From assembly GCA_004796425.1 (NCBI GenBank), contig QZLB01000077.1:1-50506 (forward strand): 50,506 nucleotides of DNA. The letters run 5' to 3'. This document shows positions 43,145-50,506 of the stretch, one piece after another; the first letter of the stretch is position 1; each line of letters opens with the position of its first letter. Under the pieces are notes generated by a model. It was not told the origin of the DNA. It was given only the letters and a program-made list of their open reading frames with translations, and searched no databases. The DNA is from Desulfobulbaceae bacterium (GTDB lineage: Bacteria; Desulfobacterota; Desulfobulbia; Desulfobulbales; Desulfocapsaceae). Position numbers and translations under genes: made by a program.

Positions 43145-45355
43145 TTACCCCAGGCCCATATACATTCCCACCTGATAGACCAGCGTGGCAAGGCCAAAGG
43201 CAAAAAGGGTATTAAATCCCATTGAAAAGGCTGCCCATCGCCATGATGACTCACGGGCGATACAGATAACGGTAACAAAGCAGGGTGCGTAAAACATAAT
43301 AAACACCAGGACGGAGACCGCGACAACCCGATTCCAGTTTGGTGATTTCTTCAAACGCTGCCCCAGGGATGTGGCCTCTTCTACATCCGTTTCTCCCATC
43401 GAATAGGCGATTCCAAGTGTTGAAACAATTACCTCTTTGGCAGCAAAGCCGCCAATGAGCGAGATATTGGTGCGCCAATCAAAACCGGCAAGTTGCGAGA
43501 CAGGTTCAAAGCTTAAGCCGATTCTGCCGGCAAGGGAATTTTTAAGTTCAAGTTCTGCCTGATACTTATCCAGATTGGCAACGCGTTTCTGGAGCGTTCT
43601 GGCTGATTCACTGACGATGATGTTCGTAGACAATTCCTGCTGGACCGATACGGGGTAAGATTGCAGTAAATGATTGCGCTCTTCGGCAAGGCTTGCTAAC
43701 TGTTCCTCGGGAAGGCCCGGATACGTCATCATGGCCCAGAGCAGGACAGAAATACCTAAAATAACACTTCCAGCTTTTTTGATATATTGCCAGGTGCGCT
43801 CCCAGGTATGAATGAGCAGCCCCCTCATGGTCGGGAAACGATACGGAGGCAGTTCCATGACGAAAGGAGTGGGCTCTCCACGGAGAAAGGTAAGACGCAA
43901 AAATTTAGCGGCAAAAAGTGCAACGACCCAGGCAAGCATCGTGAACAAAAACATGAAGAGCGCTTTTTGTTCGGTAAAAAAGGCGCCAATCAATAATGCA
44001 AGCACGGGTATTTTTGCCCCGCAGTTCATAAAAGGAACCGTGAGTAAGGTTGCCATGCGCTCTTTCGGTGACCTCAATGTTCTTGTCGCCATAACTCCAG
44101 GAACCGCACACCCTCCGGCAATTCCACCCGAAACGATAAACGGCATGACGGAAGAGCCATGAAGACCGAAGGTACGAAAGATGCGATCCATCATATAGGC
44201 AACCCGGGCCAGATAACCGGAATCTTCAAGAATGGCAATGCCAAAAAACATCAACATGATCAACGGCACAAAGCCCAGGACGCCACCGACACCGTCAATC
44301 ACTCCCGAGATTATCAATGATTTAAGTGGTCCTTCTGCCATAAATCGATCAACCGTATCTGCCATCATGGCAAAAAGCTGTTCCATCCAGGATACGGGAA
44401 GCTCGCTCCAACTGAAGGTAATGTGATAGAGGCCAAAGAGCACCAGCAGCATGATTGCCGGTCCCATCAATCTATTTGTTGTTACTTTGTCTATCCTGTC
44501 GGAGGTGTAAAGGCGGTCAGTATCAAACGCGTGGGTTACCACACCGTCTCGAAGAATTGCTTTGAGAAAACCATAGCGGTGATCTGCTATTATTGCTTCG
44601 GGGTAGACATCCAGAGTTTTCACCATATGCTCGGAAACCTGTTGCACATCGTTTTCCATATCCTCAGCAATTTCAGGATGCTCATCACGCCCTTTGGCAA
44701 CAATCTGCTCGTCATTTTCCAGATATTTGAGTGCGGTAAACCGAGAAGGATAGGTAGCGGTTAGGAACTGGTCCCGTTCTATGTCGTTGACCAGATGCAT
44801 GATGGTGGCATCAAGGTCATCACCATATGATATCACCAATGGCTCCCAGGTTTGAGGTGAGGAGGCAATCTCATAGGACCGTTGTAAAAGTTCATCGGTG
44901 CCCTGGCCTGATCGGGCGATAATTGGCACGACGGGAACACCGAGCAGGGATTCCAGTTGTTCGGCTTTGACGGAAATTCCCCGGTCCTTAGCCACATCAA
45001 TCATATTCAAGGCTATCACCAGTGGCACACCGAGCTCGAGAAATTGAGTGGTAAGATAAAGATTTCTCTCAAGGTTTGAGGCATCGACAATATTAATCAC
45101 TACCTCAGGTCGTTCGTTCACCAGAAAATCACGTGCAACGAGCTCTTCAACAGAATACGCCGTTAGTGAATAGGTGCCGGGTAAATCAACAATTGTCAGA
45201 TCAATATTTCGATAGTTGACCAGACCTTCTTTTCGATCGACTGTAATGCCCGGGTAGTTTCCAACATGCTGTCTGGCTCCGGTTAACCGATTGAAGAGGG
45301 TGGTTTTCCCAGCATTTGGATTGCCAGCCAGCGCGATTACGATATTTGATGACAT
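43145..45355 (-). CDS. feoB: Ferrous iron transporter FeoB
   Basis: A 736-residue FeoB. The N-terminal G domain has G1 GNPNAGKTTLFN, G2 in GNYPGITVD, G3 DLPGTYSL and G4 NMID; a helical GDI domain follows. The membrane domain holds two Gate repeats with GGVLGFVPLIMLMFFGIAILEDSGYLARVAYMMD and PFMNCGAKIPVLALLIGAFF, the latter with the conserved Cys. It imports Fe(II) across the inner membrane. It is last in a four-gene minus-strand feo set. The 112-base gap upstream contains no obvious operator, so it is probably transcribed from the preceding gene. Confidence 0.97.
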   Translation of the reverse strand: MSSNIVIALAGNPNAGKTTLFNRLTGARQHVGNYPGITVDRKEGLVNYRNIDLTIVDLPGTYSLTAYSVEELVARDFLVNERPEVVINIVDASNLERNLYLTTQFLELGVPLVIALNMIDVAKDRGISVKAEQLESLLGVPVVPIIARSGQGTDELLQRSYEIASSPQTWEPLVISYGDDLDATIMHLVNDIERDQFLTATYPSRFTALKYLENDEQIVAKGRDEHPEIAEDMENDVQQVSEHMVKTLDVYPEAIIADHRYGFLKAILRDGVVTHAFDTDRLYTSDRIDKVTTNRLMGPAIMLLVLFGLYHITFSWSELPVSWMEQLFAMMADTVDRFMAEGPLKSLIISGVIDGVGGVLGFVPLIMLMFFGIAILEDSGYLARVAYMMDRIFRTFGLHGSSVMPFIVSGGIAGGCAVPGVMATRTLRSPKERMATLLTVPFMNCGAKIPVLALLIGAFFTEQKALFMFLFTMLAWVVALFAAKFLRLTFLRGEPTPFVMELPPYRFPTMRGLLIHTWERTWQYIKKAGSVILGISVLLWAMMTYPGLPEEQLASLAEERNHLLQSYPVSVQQELSTNIIVSESARTLQKRVANLDKYQAELELKNSLAGRIGLSFEPVSQLAGFDWRTNISLIGGFAAKEVIVSTLGIAYSMGETDVEEATSLGQRLKKSPNWNRVVAVSVLVFIMFYAPCFVTVICIARESSWRWAAFSMGFNTLFAFGLATLVYQVGMYMGLG

Positions 45356-45467
45356 TGTTAAATGTTTTGTCCGAAAAAAGAATTCGATTATCTGAGATGG
45401 AGAAATAGATTTTGGATGGTGGTCAAATTATCTGAAGTTTTGGAAGTTCCAATACCTGACTTAAAAA

Positions 45468-45656
45468 TCATTTGCGTTGCTCTCTGGTTGCGTCGACTGC
45501 ACATTTCTCAATAGAACAACATGATCCGCATCCAGGTTCGGAGCAGGCAGCGTCAGCATTTACACTTCGTGAAATTTTCCACTTTCGATAAAACCGATTT
45601 AGCACAAAGCATGCACAGCAGGTGATTATGATCCAGGTAATGGTGTCTTGCCACAT
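45468..45656 (-). CDS. FeoB-associated Cys-rich membrane protein
   Basis: A 62-residue protein with one N-terminal membrane segment (residues 5-20) with CC inside and a Cys-rich tail, CSEPGCGSCCSIEKC at residues 38-52. This is the signature of the small FeoB-associated Cys-rich family found next to feoB in many Gram-negative bacteria. It may bind Fe(II) or assist FeoB at the membrane; its exact task is unknown. A TTAGGCATATCTAA element begins ten bases before its ATG. Confidence 0.88.
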   Translation of the reverse strand: MWQDTITWIIITCCACFVLNRFYRKWKISRSVNADAACSEPGCGSCCSIEKCAVDATREQRK

Positions 45657-45664
45657 GATAATTT

Positions 45665-45680
45665 GTTAGATATGCCTAAC
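45665..45680 (-). promoter_or_regulatory. Candidate iron-regulator operator, copy 1
   Basis: GTTAGATATGCCTAAC on the plus strand reads GTTAGGCATATCTAAC on the minus strand. It has five-base inverted arms GTTAG/CTAAC and resembles a shortened DtxR/IdeR-type site (TTAGG..CCTAA). Copy 2 at 46133-46146 shares 13 of 14 core bases. It sits just upstream of the Cys-rich feo gene. Confidence 0.55.
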
Positions 45681-45740
45681 TGTGTCGGGTAAAAAAAAAC
45701 TCAATGCCTCTGATATTAACGACTCGGTTGGAGGTGTGTA

Positions 45741-46049
45741 CTATTCAGAAACCATGATGCAATCCATGGTTTCACGGTCAATCGATACGGTTCCACCATG
45801 CACCTTTAATAAGCAGCCCTCTTTCTCAGGTGTGCAAACGAGCTCAATTTCGTTACCGGGATACAGCCCAAGTTCAGCCATCCTGGCGCACTTTTTTCGA
45901 TCACCGGATACTTTACAAACTTTCATCCTGCCGCCACGATCTTCACACTGACTCAGCGGACTTGCTTTACAGCTTTTTGACGATTGGCATAATCCCATCG
46001 CACGTCTTTTCTTGCCGTTTCGTCTATATCCAAGCAGTTTTTTGACCAT
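45741..46049 (-). CDS. feoA: FeoA-domain protein with Cys-rich N-terminal extension
   Basis: A 102-residue protein from ATG 46049, which has CGAGGAGACAG directly upstream; a longer frame from 46088 has no ribosome site. Residues 42-102 are the FeoA SH3-like fold (MKVCKVSG, MAELGLYPGNEIELV, LLKVHGGTVSIDRETMD). The preceding 41 residues are basic and cysteine-rich (GLCQSSKSCK, SQCEDRG), and further cysteines occur inside the fold, eight in all. Normal FeoA has few or none. A metal- or Fe-S-sensing role is possible. It is the second feoA of this locus. Confidence 0.88.
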   Translation of the reverse strand: MVKKLLGYRRNGKKRRAMGLCQSSKSCKASPLSQCEDRGGRMKVCKVSGDRKKCARMAELGLYPGNEIELVCTPEKEGCLLKVHGGTVSIDRETMDCIMVSE

Positions 46050-46132
46050 CTGTCTCCTCGTTATAAAAGCACTTTTTAGGTACCTCAAACTCTGAAGACT
46101 GTCAACATTTATTTCAATAACGACAAAGAGTT

Positions 46133-46146
46133 TTAGCTATGCCTAA
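46133..46146 (-). promoter_or_regulatory. Candidate iron-regulator operator, copy 2
   Basis: TTAGCTATGCCTAA (plus strand; TTAGGCATAGCTAA on the minus strand) lies about 85 bases upstream of the Cys-rich feoA. It is 13 of 14 identical to the copy upstream of the FeoB-associated peptide gene. Confidence 0.55.
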
Positions 46147-46159
46147 GTCAGGAAGAGGG

Positions 46160-46180
46160 TGAAACCCGTTTCAGGTTTCA
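46160..46180 (-). terminator. Hairpin between the two feoA genes
   Basis: TGAAACC (46160-46166) and GGTTTCA (46174-46180) form a perfect seven-base stem with a seven-base loop, 50 bases after the first feoA stop on the minus strand. There is no T-run; it may be a weak terminator or attenuator ahead of the second feo transcript. Confidence 0.45.
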
Positions 46181-46231
46181 ATTTCTCTGGGAGTAGACAA
46201 AAGTGCAGGGAGAATAAAACCGTTTTGCAGG

Positions 46232-46468
46232 TCAGTCGGAAACAGCAACCGTAATGAAATCCGCTTCGTTATTTCTCAGGGTCAAAGTACCACCCAAAAG
46301 CCGCAGGGCAACCGGGTCATTGAGAGGTGCCCGCCCTTGAATGGTGATTTCTGCACCAGGTACCAAGCCCATTTCTCTGATGCGTCGTCCAAGGACACCA
46401 GAAGATTTGACTGAGGTTATCGTACCGGTCTGGTTTTTTTTCATCTGACGGAGGTTTATTTCTTTCAT
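46232..46468 (-). CDS. feoA: FeoA
   Basis: A 78-residue FeoA of normal length with the SH3-like fold: INLRQMKKNQTGTITSV, GRRIREMGLVPGAEITI, LRLLGGTLTLRNNEADFI. It is cytoplasmic and acts as a small partner that supports FeoB. It has no cysteine, in contrast to the second feoA. It heads the feo genes on the minus strand, after glnS. Confidence 0.94.
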   Translation of the reverse strand: MKEINLRQMKKNQTGTITSVKSSGVLGRRIREMGLVPGAEITIQGRAPLNDPVALRLLGGTLTLRNNEADFITVAVSD

Positions 46469-46541
46469 TGTTATGTGACGCTTAAGAATAGGAGCAATTT
46501 GTAATGATTGAAGGTACGCGTTTGCCCCAAAACCGGTGGTT

Positions 46542-46555
46542 ACGGGAGCACCCGT
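46542..46555 (-). terminator. Short hairpin after glnS
   Basis: ACGGG (46542-46546) and CCCGT (46551-46555) form a five-base stem with loop AGCA, 11 bases beyond the glnS stop on the minus strand. GGTTTT occurs further on. A weak terminator candidate. Confidence 0.35.
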
Positions 46556-46565
46556 GAATGCGAAG

Positions 46566-48248
46566 CTACTTCTTAAGTTTAGCCCAGGAATCCCTCAACG
46601 TTACAATTCGATTAAAGACGAGTTCGTCCGGTTTGCTGTCCACACTATCAAGGCAAAAATATCCCTGGCGCTCAAATTGCACACTTGTCCCTTTCGTGAT
46701 GTTTTTTAGCGATGGTTCAATTTTGCAGTCTGTTAAAGAACCGCTGGAATCAGGGTTGAGATGATCCTTGAAGTCTACACTTTTATCAGCATCTGGATGG
46801 GGGACGTTGAATAAACGATCATACAACCTGACTTCACAACCCAGTGCATGTTTCGCCGAAACCCAATGAATGGTTCCTTTCACCTTCCTGCCATCGGGAG
46901 AGGTTCCTCCTTTGGTTTCAGGATCATATGAGCAGCGCAGCAGCGTTACTTGTCCGGTTTCCGGATCTGTCTCGTATGAATTACAGGTGATATAATAGCC
47001 ATACCTGAGTCTGACTTCACGACCTGGTCCCAACCGGAAGAATTTTTTCGGCGGATCTTCCAGAAAGTCTGACTTCTCAATATATAATTCTTTGGAGAAT
47101 GGTAACTTCCTGGTTCCCATTTCAGGTTTCTGTGGATGATTTTGTGCTTCAATCTCTTCTACCAAATCATCTGGATAATTCTCGATGATAACTTTCAGCG
47201 GTTCTAAAACTCCCATGACCCGGGCAGCTTTTTCATTGAGGTCTTCACGGATTGAGTTTTCAAGTACGCCCATGTCAATCCAACTTTCCCGTTTCCCAAT
47301 GCCAATCTGATCACAGAAGTTTCTGATGGAGGCAGGGGTATATCCTCGTCGTCTGAGTCCGGAAATTGTCAGCATTCTCGGATCATCCCAGCCCGAGACG
47401 TGCCCTTCTTCAACCAGCTGTAATAACTTTCGTTTGCTCATGACGGTGTAGTTCAGGTTGAGACGGGCAAACTCAATCTGCCGTGGGTGGCAGGGTGTCT
47501 GCAGCGTATCAAGCACCCAGTCGTATAATGGTCGGTGATCCTCAAATTCAAGCGTGCACAACGAATGGGTAATTTCCTCGAGCATGTCAGAGAGGCAGTG
47601 GGTGTAATCGTACATTGGATAGATGCACCAACTGTCACCCGTTCGGTGGTGGTGGGTCTTCAATATACGATAGATAACAGGATCACGCATATTGATGTTT
47701 GGTGAAGCCATGTCTATTTTGGCGCGCAGCACCCTGCTGCCATCTTCGAATGCACCATCTTTCATCTGCCCAAAAAGCGAGAGATTTTCCTCCACACTAC
47801 GTTCCCTGAAGGGACTGTTTTTGCCTGGTTCTTTTAGGGTACCACGAAATTCACGGATCTGATCTCCAGTAAGATCACAGACATATGCCTTGCCGCGCTT
47901 TATCAGTTCAACAGCAAACTCATACAGCTGCTCGAAATAATCAGAGGCAAAATAGAGATGGTCCTGCCAGTCAAATCCAAGCCATTTAACATCGGCTTTA
48001 ATTGATTCAACGTATTCAACTTCTTCCTTGGAGGGATTCGTGTCATCAAAGCGTAGATGACAGGTTCCCTGATATTCCTGACCGATGCCAAAATTCAAGC
48101 AGATCGATTTGGCATGACCAATATGCAGGAAGCCATTGGGCTCGGGTGGAAACCGGGTTATCGGGGTCGGGTGCTTACCGGATTCCTGGTCTTCGGTAAC
48201 GATCTGTCTGATGAAATCGAGTGGTTTTTCAGATGGAGTATTTGTCAT
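46566..48248 (-). CDS. glnS: Glutaminyl-tRNA synthetase
   Basis: A 560-residue class-Ib GlnRS. The HIGH motif lies in [22 protein letters not shown], typical of GlnRS, the KMSKS loop reads [11 protein letters not shown], and residues from about 340 form the two beta-barrel anticodon-binding domains. It charges tRNA-Gln directly, so the organism does not depend on the GatCAB route for this tRNA. It follows gltX by 21 bases on the same strand, in one transcript. Confidence 0.97.
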   Translation of the reverse strand: MTNTPSEKPLDFIRQIVTEDQESGKHPTPITRFPPEPNGFLHIGHAKSICLNFGIGQEYQGTCHLRFDDTNPSKEEVEYVESIKADVKWLGFDWQDHLYFASDYFEQLYEFAVELIKRGKAYVCDLTGDQIREFRGTLKEPGKNSPFRERSVEENLSLFGQMKDGAFEDGSRVLRAKIDMASPNINMRDPVIYRILKTHHHRTGDSWCIYPMYDYTHCLSDMLEEITHSLCTLEFEDHRPLYDWVLDTLQTPCHPRQIEFARLNLNYTVMSKRKLLQLVEEGHVSGWDDPRMLTISGLRRRGYTPASIRNFCDQIGIGKRESWIDMGVLENSIREDLNEKAARVMGVLEPLKVIIENYPDDLVEEIEAQNHPQKPEMGTRKLPFSKELYIEKSDFLEDPPKKFFRLGPGREVRLRYGYYITCNSYETDPETGQVTLLRCSYDPETKGGTSPDGRKVKGTIHWVSAKHALGCEVRLYDRLFNVPHPDADKSVDFKDHLNPDSSGSLTDCKIEPSLKNITKGTSVQFERQGYFCLDSVDSKPDELVFNRIVTLRDSWAKLKK

Positions 48249-48269
48249 ATCGGCTTCAGCTGTCTTTGA

Positions 48270-49748
48270 TTATTTGTAAAATCGAGGGGTTTCTCGTAGG
48301 CGGTTTACCACTTTTTCCTGACCGATCGCCACCAGGATGTCAAACATTGAGGCTCCGGCGAGCTGGCCGGTGACGACGGTTCTCATGCCATTGATAATCA
48401 CTCCCGGTTTGATGTCCTTATCTGCAGCAAATTCTCGGGCGACACGTTCTGTTTCCTCCAGGGAAAACTCTGCCAGCGACTCGTACTTGTCAGCGAGCTC
48501 TGGAAGCCATTGTTCAAGACCAGGATGTTTCAGTACATTTTTTTTCAACGGTTTTTCTTCTACCGCGTACTCATCCGAAAAATAGGCTCTGCCCAGGGTC
48601 GTAAAATCCTTGAGAGTATGGAATCGGTCCCTGATCAGCTCAAGCGTGGAAAAGAACCACTCCTGTCGAGTGGTTTCATATTCATCTTCCCATAAGCCGT
48701 CGGCAATAAGTTCAGCTTTGACCATAGGGGCAAGCGCTTCGACCTTCATACTTCTCAGGTAGTGTTCGTTGATCGCAATTGCCTTAGGGTCGGTGAAGAA
48801 TTTAGGATCGTTTTTTCGATAGTTGAAGATCGAGCTGGATTTGTTGATTCGCTCCAGAGTAAATGTCTCGATAAGTTCCTGTTTCTCGAAAATCTCCTGG
48901 TCGTTGCCCGGGGACCAGCCCAGCAGCACCAGAAAATTGTTGAAGGCCCAGGGGATAAAACCGTGATCCCGATAGAATTGGACGGCAACTATCTCTCCAT
49001 GGCTGCGTTTTGAGATTTTGGCTTTTTTGGTATCGAGGGTCAGCGGCATGTGCGCAAACACAGGGAGTGGCGCTTCAAGGGCCTCATAGAGTAAAAGCTG
49101 TTTAATGGTGTTGGTCATATGGTCCTGACCTCGAATCACGTGACTGATACGATCACGGATATCATCAACAACATTGCAGAGCAGGTACAGTGGGCTGCCA
49201 TTGGAGCGAACGATTACAAAATCATCAATCTCATCATAAGAGCTTTCAATTCTACCGAGCACACAATCATTGTACCCGAGCTTGCCCTGACGCGTGGGGA
49301 CTTTAAAACGGATAACCGACGGTAGACCACTGTTCTGTTTTTCAGCGATTTCTTCGTCTGCAAGATCCCGACAGGTACCATCATAACCGACGTTCTGCTT
49401 GGCTGCCAGCGCTGCCTCACGTTTTTTATCCAAGGTTTCTTTGGAGCAAAAACATTGGTATGCTTTACCTTCACTCAACAGACGTTTGGCTGCCTGTCGA
49501 TGATCATCACTGAAGTCAGTTTGAAAATAGGGGCCTTCATCCCAATCGATACCAAGCCAATTCAATCCTTCAATAATACCATCTATAGAGTCTTTTGTTG
49601 AACGTTCGGTATCGGTGTCCTCGATTCTGAGGATCAATTTCCCTCCGGTCTTGCGAGTATAAAGCCAGTTATACAGAGCCGTTCGGGCCCCGCCAATGTG
49701 AAGATAGCCTGTGGGGCTTGGGGGAAATCTCAATCGTGTCTCAGTCAT
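48270..49748 (-). CDS. gltX: Glutamyl-tRNA synthetase
   Basis: A 492-residue GluRS. HIGH motif: RFPPSPTGYLHIGGARTALYNW. KMSKS loop: KISKRSHGE. The zinc-binding Cys region is partly visible in KAYQCFCSKETL. The C-terminal alpha-helical domain binds the anticodon. It is upstream of glnS; GluRS and GlnRS in tandem are unusual in placement but both are intact. The promoter must lie in the AT-rich gap upstream. Confidence 0.97.
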   Translation of the reverse strand: MTETRLRFPPSPTGYLHIGGARTALYNWLYTRKTGGKLILRIEDTDTERSTKDSIDGIIEGLNWLGIDWDEGPYFQTDFSDDHRQAAKRLLSEGKAYQCFCSKETLDKKREAALAAKQNVGYDGTCRDLADEEIAEKQNSGLPSVIRFKVPTRQGKLGYNDCVLGRIESSYDEIDDFVIVRSNGSPLYLLCNVVDDIRDRISHVIRGQDHMTNTIKQLLLYEALEAPLPVFAHMPLTLDTKKAKISKRSHGEIVAVQFYRDHGFIPWAFNNFLVLLGWSPGNDQEIFEKQELIETFTLERINKSSSIFNYRKNDPKFFTDPKAIAINEHYLRSMKVEALAPMVKAELIADGLWEDEYETTRQEWFFSTLELIRDRFHTLKDFTTLGRAYFSDEYAVEEKPLKKNVLKHPGLEQWLPELADKYESLAEFSLEETERVAREFAADKDIKPGVIINGMRTVVTGQLAGASMFDILVAIGQEKVVNRLRETPRFYK

Positions 49749-50168
49749 ATTGCTTTTCCAGTTTTCTCAGGGGTCGGGTGTGAACACTATTTCTATTGTA
49801 TATCAAGTGTATTAATTACAGTAGATTTTACAAGGTCCACGTCTATCTATAATTAAATAGTAATATATTTCGATTCTAGGGACGGCTATATAGCTCCTTC
49901 TTCAGCTTTATTCAATGTTTAATCCCTCATGTTAAAAAGGAAGTTAAGTATTGACGATTATTATTGCAGAACATACTTTGTATGCGGCTTGTGCGATACG
50001 CGTTTTGTTTTAAGTTGTTCTCTGAGTATTTAAACAGTATAGTTTCTGGTCTCCAGGTAGTGTACCTGCCTGTGGCGTATTGCCTGTTTATGCAGGAGCG
50101 CCTTCGCGGTTCTATATTTCTTATATTTAAAACAACAACAGATAAATGAAGGGAGAGAAGGAGAGAAA
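49749..50168. promoter_or_regulatory. Intergenic region and serA leader
   Basis: A 420-base AT-rich gap between divergent gltX and serA. A -35 TTGACG (49951-49956) and weak -10 TACTTT (49974-49979) are 17 bases apart. Downstream, CAGGTA-GTG-TACCTG (50054-50068) is a perfect inverted repeat, and CCTG-TTTATG-CAGG follows at 50082-50095. These suggest a structured leader for serA. No gene is seen in the gap. Confidence 0.4.
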
Positions 50169-50506
50169 ATGAGAGTTCTGATCAGTGATAACCTTGCACC
50201 GGTGGGAGTGGAGATATTGAAAGAGGCCGGGCTTGAGGTTGATGTAAAAACTGGTATGACTCCCGATGAAATCAAGGCCGTCATAGGGGATTATGATGGA
50301 CTGGTTATCAGGAGTGCAACAAAGGTAACTGCTGACCTGTTGGAATCGGCAGGCCGGTTGAGAGTTGTCGGTCGGGCTGGTATCGGACTGGACAATGTTG
50401 ATATTCCTGCAGCCAGTCAACGTGGCGTTGTGGTGATGAACGCTCCCGACGGTAATGCGACAACTGCCGCTGAGCATGCGGTGGCTATGATGATGTCCCT
50501 GTCAAG
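50169..50506 (+). CDS. serA: D-3-phosphoglycerate dehydrogenase (partial, 3' end off the window)
   Basis: ATG 50169 has AAGGAG well placed, and the frame stays open to the right edge (112 full codons). It begins MRVLISDNLAPVGVEILKEAG, then VIRSATKVTADLLESAGRLRVVGRAGIGLDNVDIPAASQRGV, the substrate domain and first part of the NAD domain of SerA. It starts serine synthesis from 3-phosphoglycerate. The missing part would show whether it is the long form with an ASB/ACT regulatory domain. Confidence 0.9.
   Translation, partial: MRVLISDNLAPVGVEILKEAGLEVDVKTGMTPDEIKAVIGDYDGLVIRSATKVTADLLESAGRLRVVGRAGIGLDNVDIPAASQRGVVVMNAPDGNATTAAEHAVAMMMSLS

Noticed and set aside
49749-50168. tRNA gene or T-box in the gap before serA
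   Set aside because: No cloverleaf with CCA-type ends or T-box sequence was found, and T-boxes are not expected in this phylum at serA.

Overview
The window looks like chromosomal DNA of an anaerobic, sulfur-metabolising Desulfobacterota (former Deltaproteobacteria), plausibly a Desulfobulbales-type organism. The evidence is a class-I hybrid cluster protein beside an assimilatory-type small sulfite reductase, a flavodiiron O2/NO reductase, a 61-residue ferredoxin carrying the CxxD signature of Desulfovibrio africanus ferredoxin III, rhodanese fusions, tandem PPK2 kinases and a multi-gene feo locus. The assignment is inferred from gene content. No rRNA, tRNA, CRISPR array, insertion sequence or phage gene was seen.

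Layout. (1) 1-8403, minus strand: a nitrosative/oxidative/sulfur-stress island. hcp, the small siroheme reductase and a ferredoxin carry two nearly identical TTGACC..GGTCAA palindromes, each with a -10-like hexamer at class-II CRP/FNR spacing. Next to them is a run of flavodiiron protein, an unknown protein, a rhodanese-ferritin fusion and a rhodanese-persulfide-dioxygenase-like fusion, followed by a small Cys protein and a methyltransferase. (2) 8687-16035: a monocluster ferredoxin, secreted DUF547 and DUF3047 proteins, then a tight run of RNase HI (with a dead second RNase H domain), uvrB, a DUF374 acyltransferase and a CobB/CbiA-type amidase. (3) 16360-23272: the FdIII-like ferredoxin with a good terminator, then alr, argS, a small membrane protein, a GNAT and secA. 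(4) 23386-27729, minus: two PPK2 polyphosphate kinases, a metallophosphoesterase and a cardiolipin synthase. (5) 27933-35632, plus: argJ, a CHAD protein, a ParA-like ATPase, SixA, an MFS transporter, a Cys-rich small protein, a Gate-domain membrane protein and avtA. (6) 35660-43110: a secreted MORN-repeat protein, a DUF4177 protein, an M20 amidohydrolase / GCS2 ligase / gamma-glutamyltransferase cassette, and an ECF sigma/anti-sigma pair. (7) 43145-49748, minus: feoA, a Cys-rich feoA, a FeoB-associated Cys-rich peptide and feoB with two copies of a TTAGGCATA-N-CTAA element, then gltX-glnS. (8) 50169 to the edge: the start of serA.

The most interesting possible systems are: the flavodiiron/rhodanese operon joined to an Hcp regulon; a polyphosphate module (two PPK2, CHAD, a ParA-type positioning ATPase, SixA) that may make, bind and place polyphosphate granules; and a three-gene gamma-glutamyl cassette that appears cytoplasmic. 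All functions are read from motifs and family knowledge without searches. Regulatory sites are predictions from inspection.
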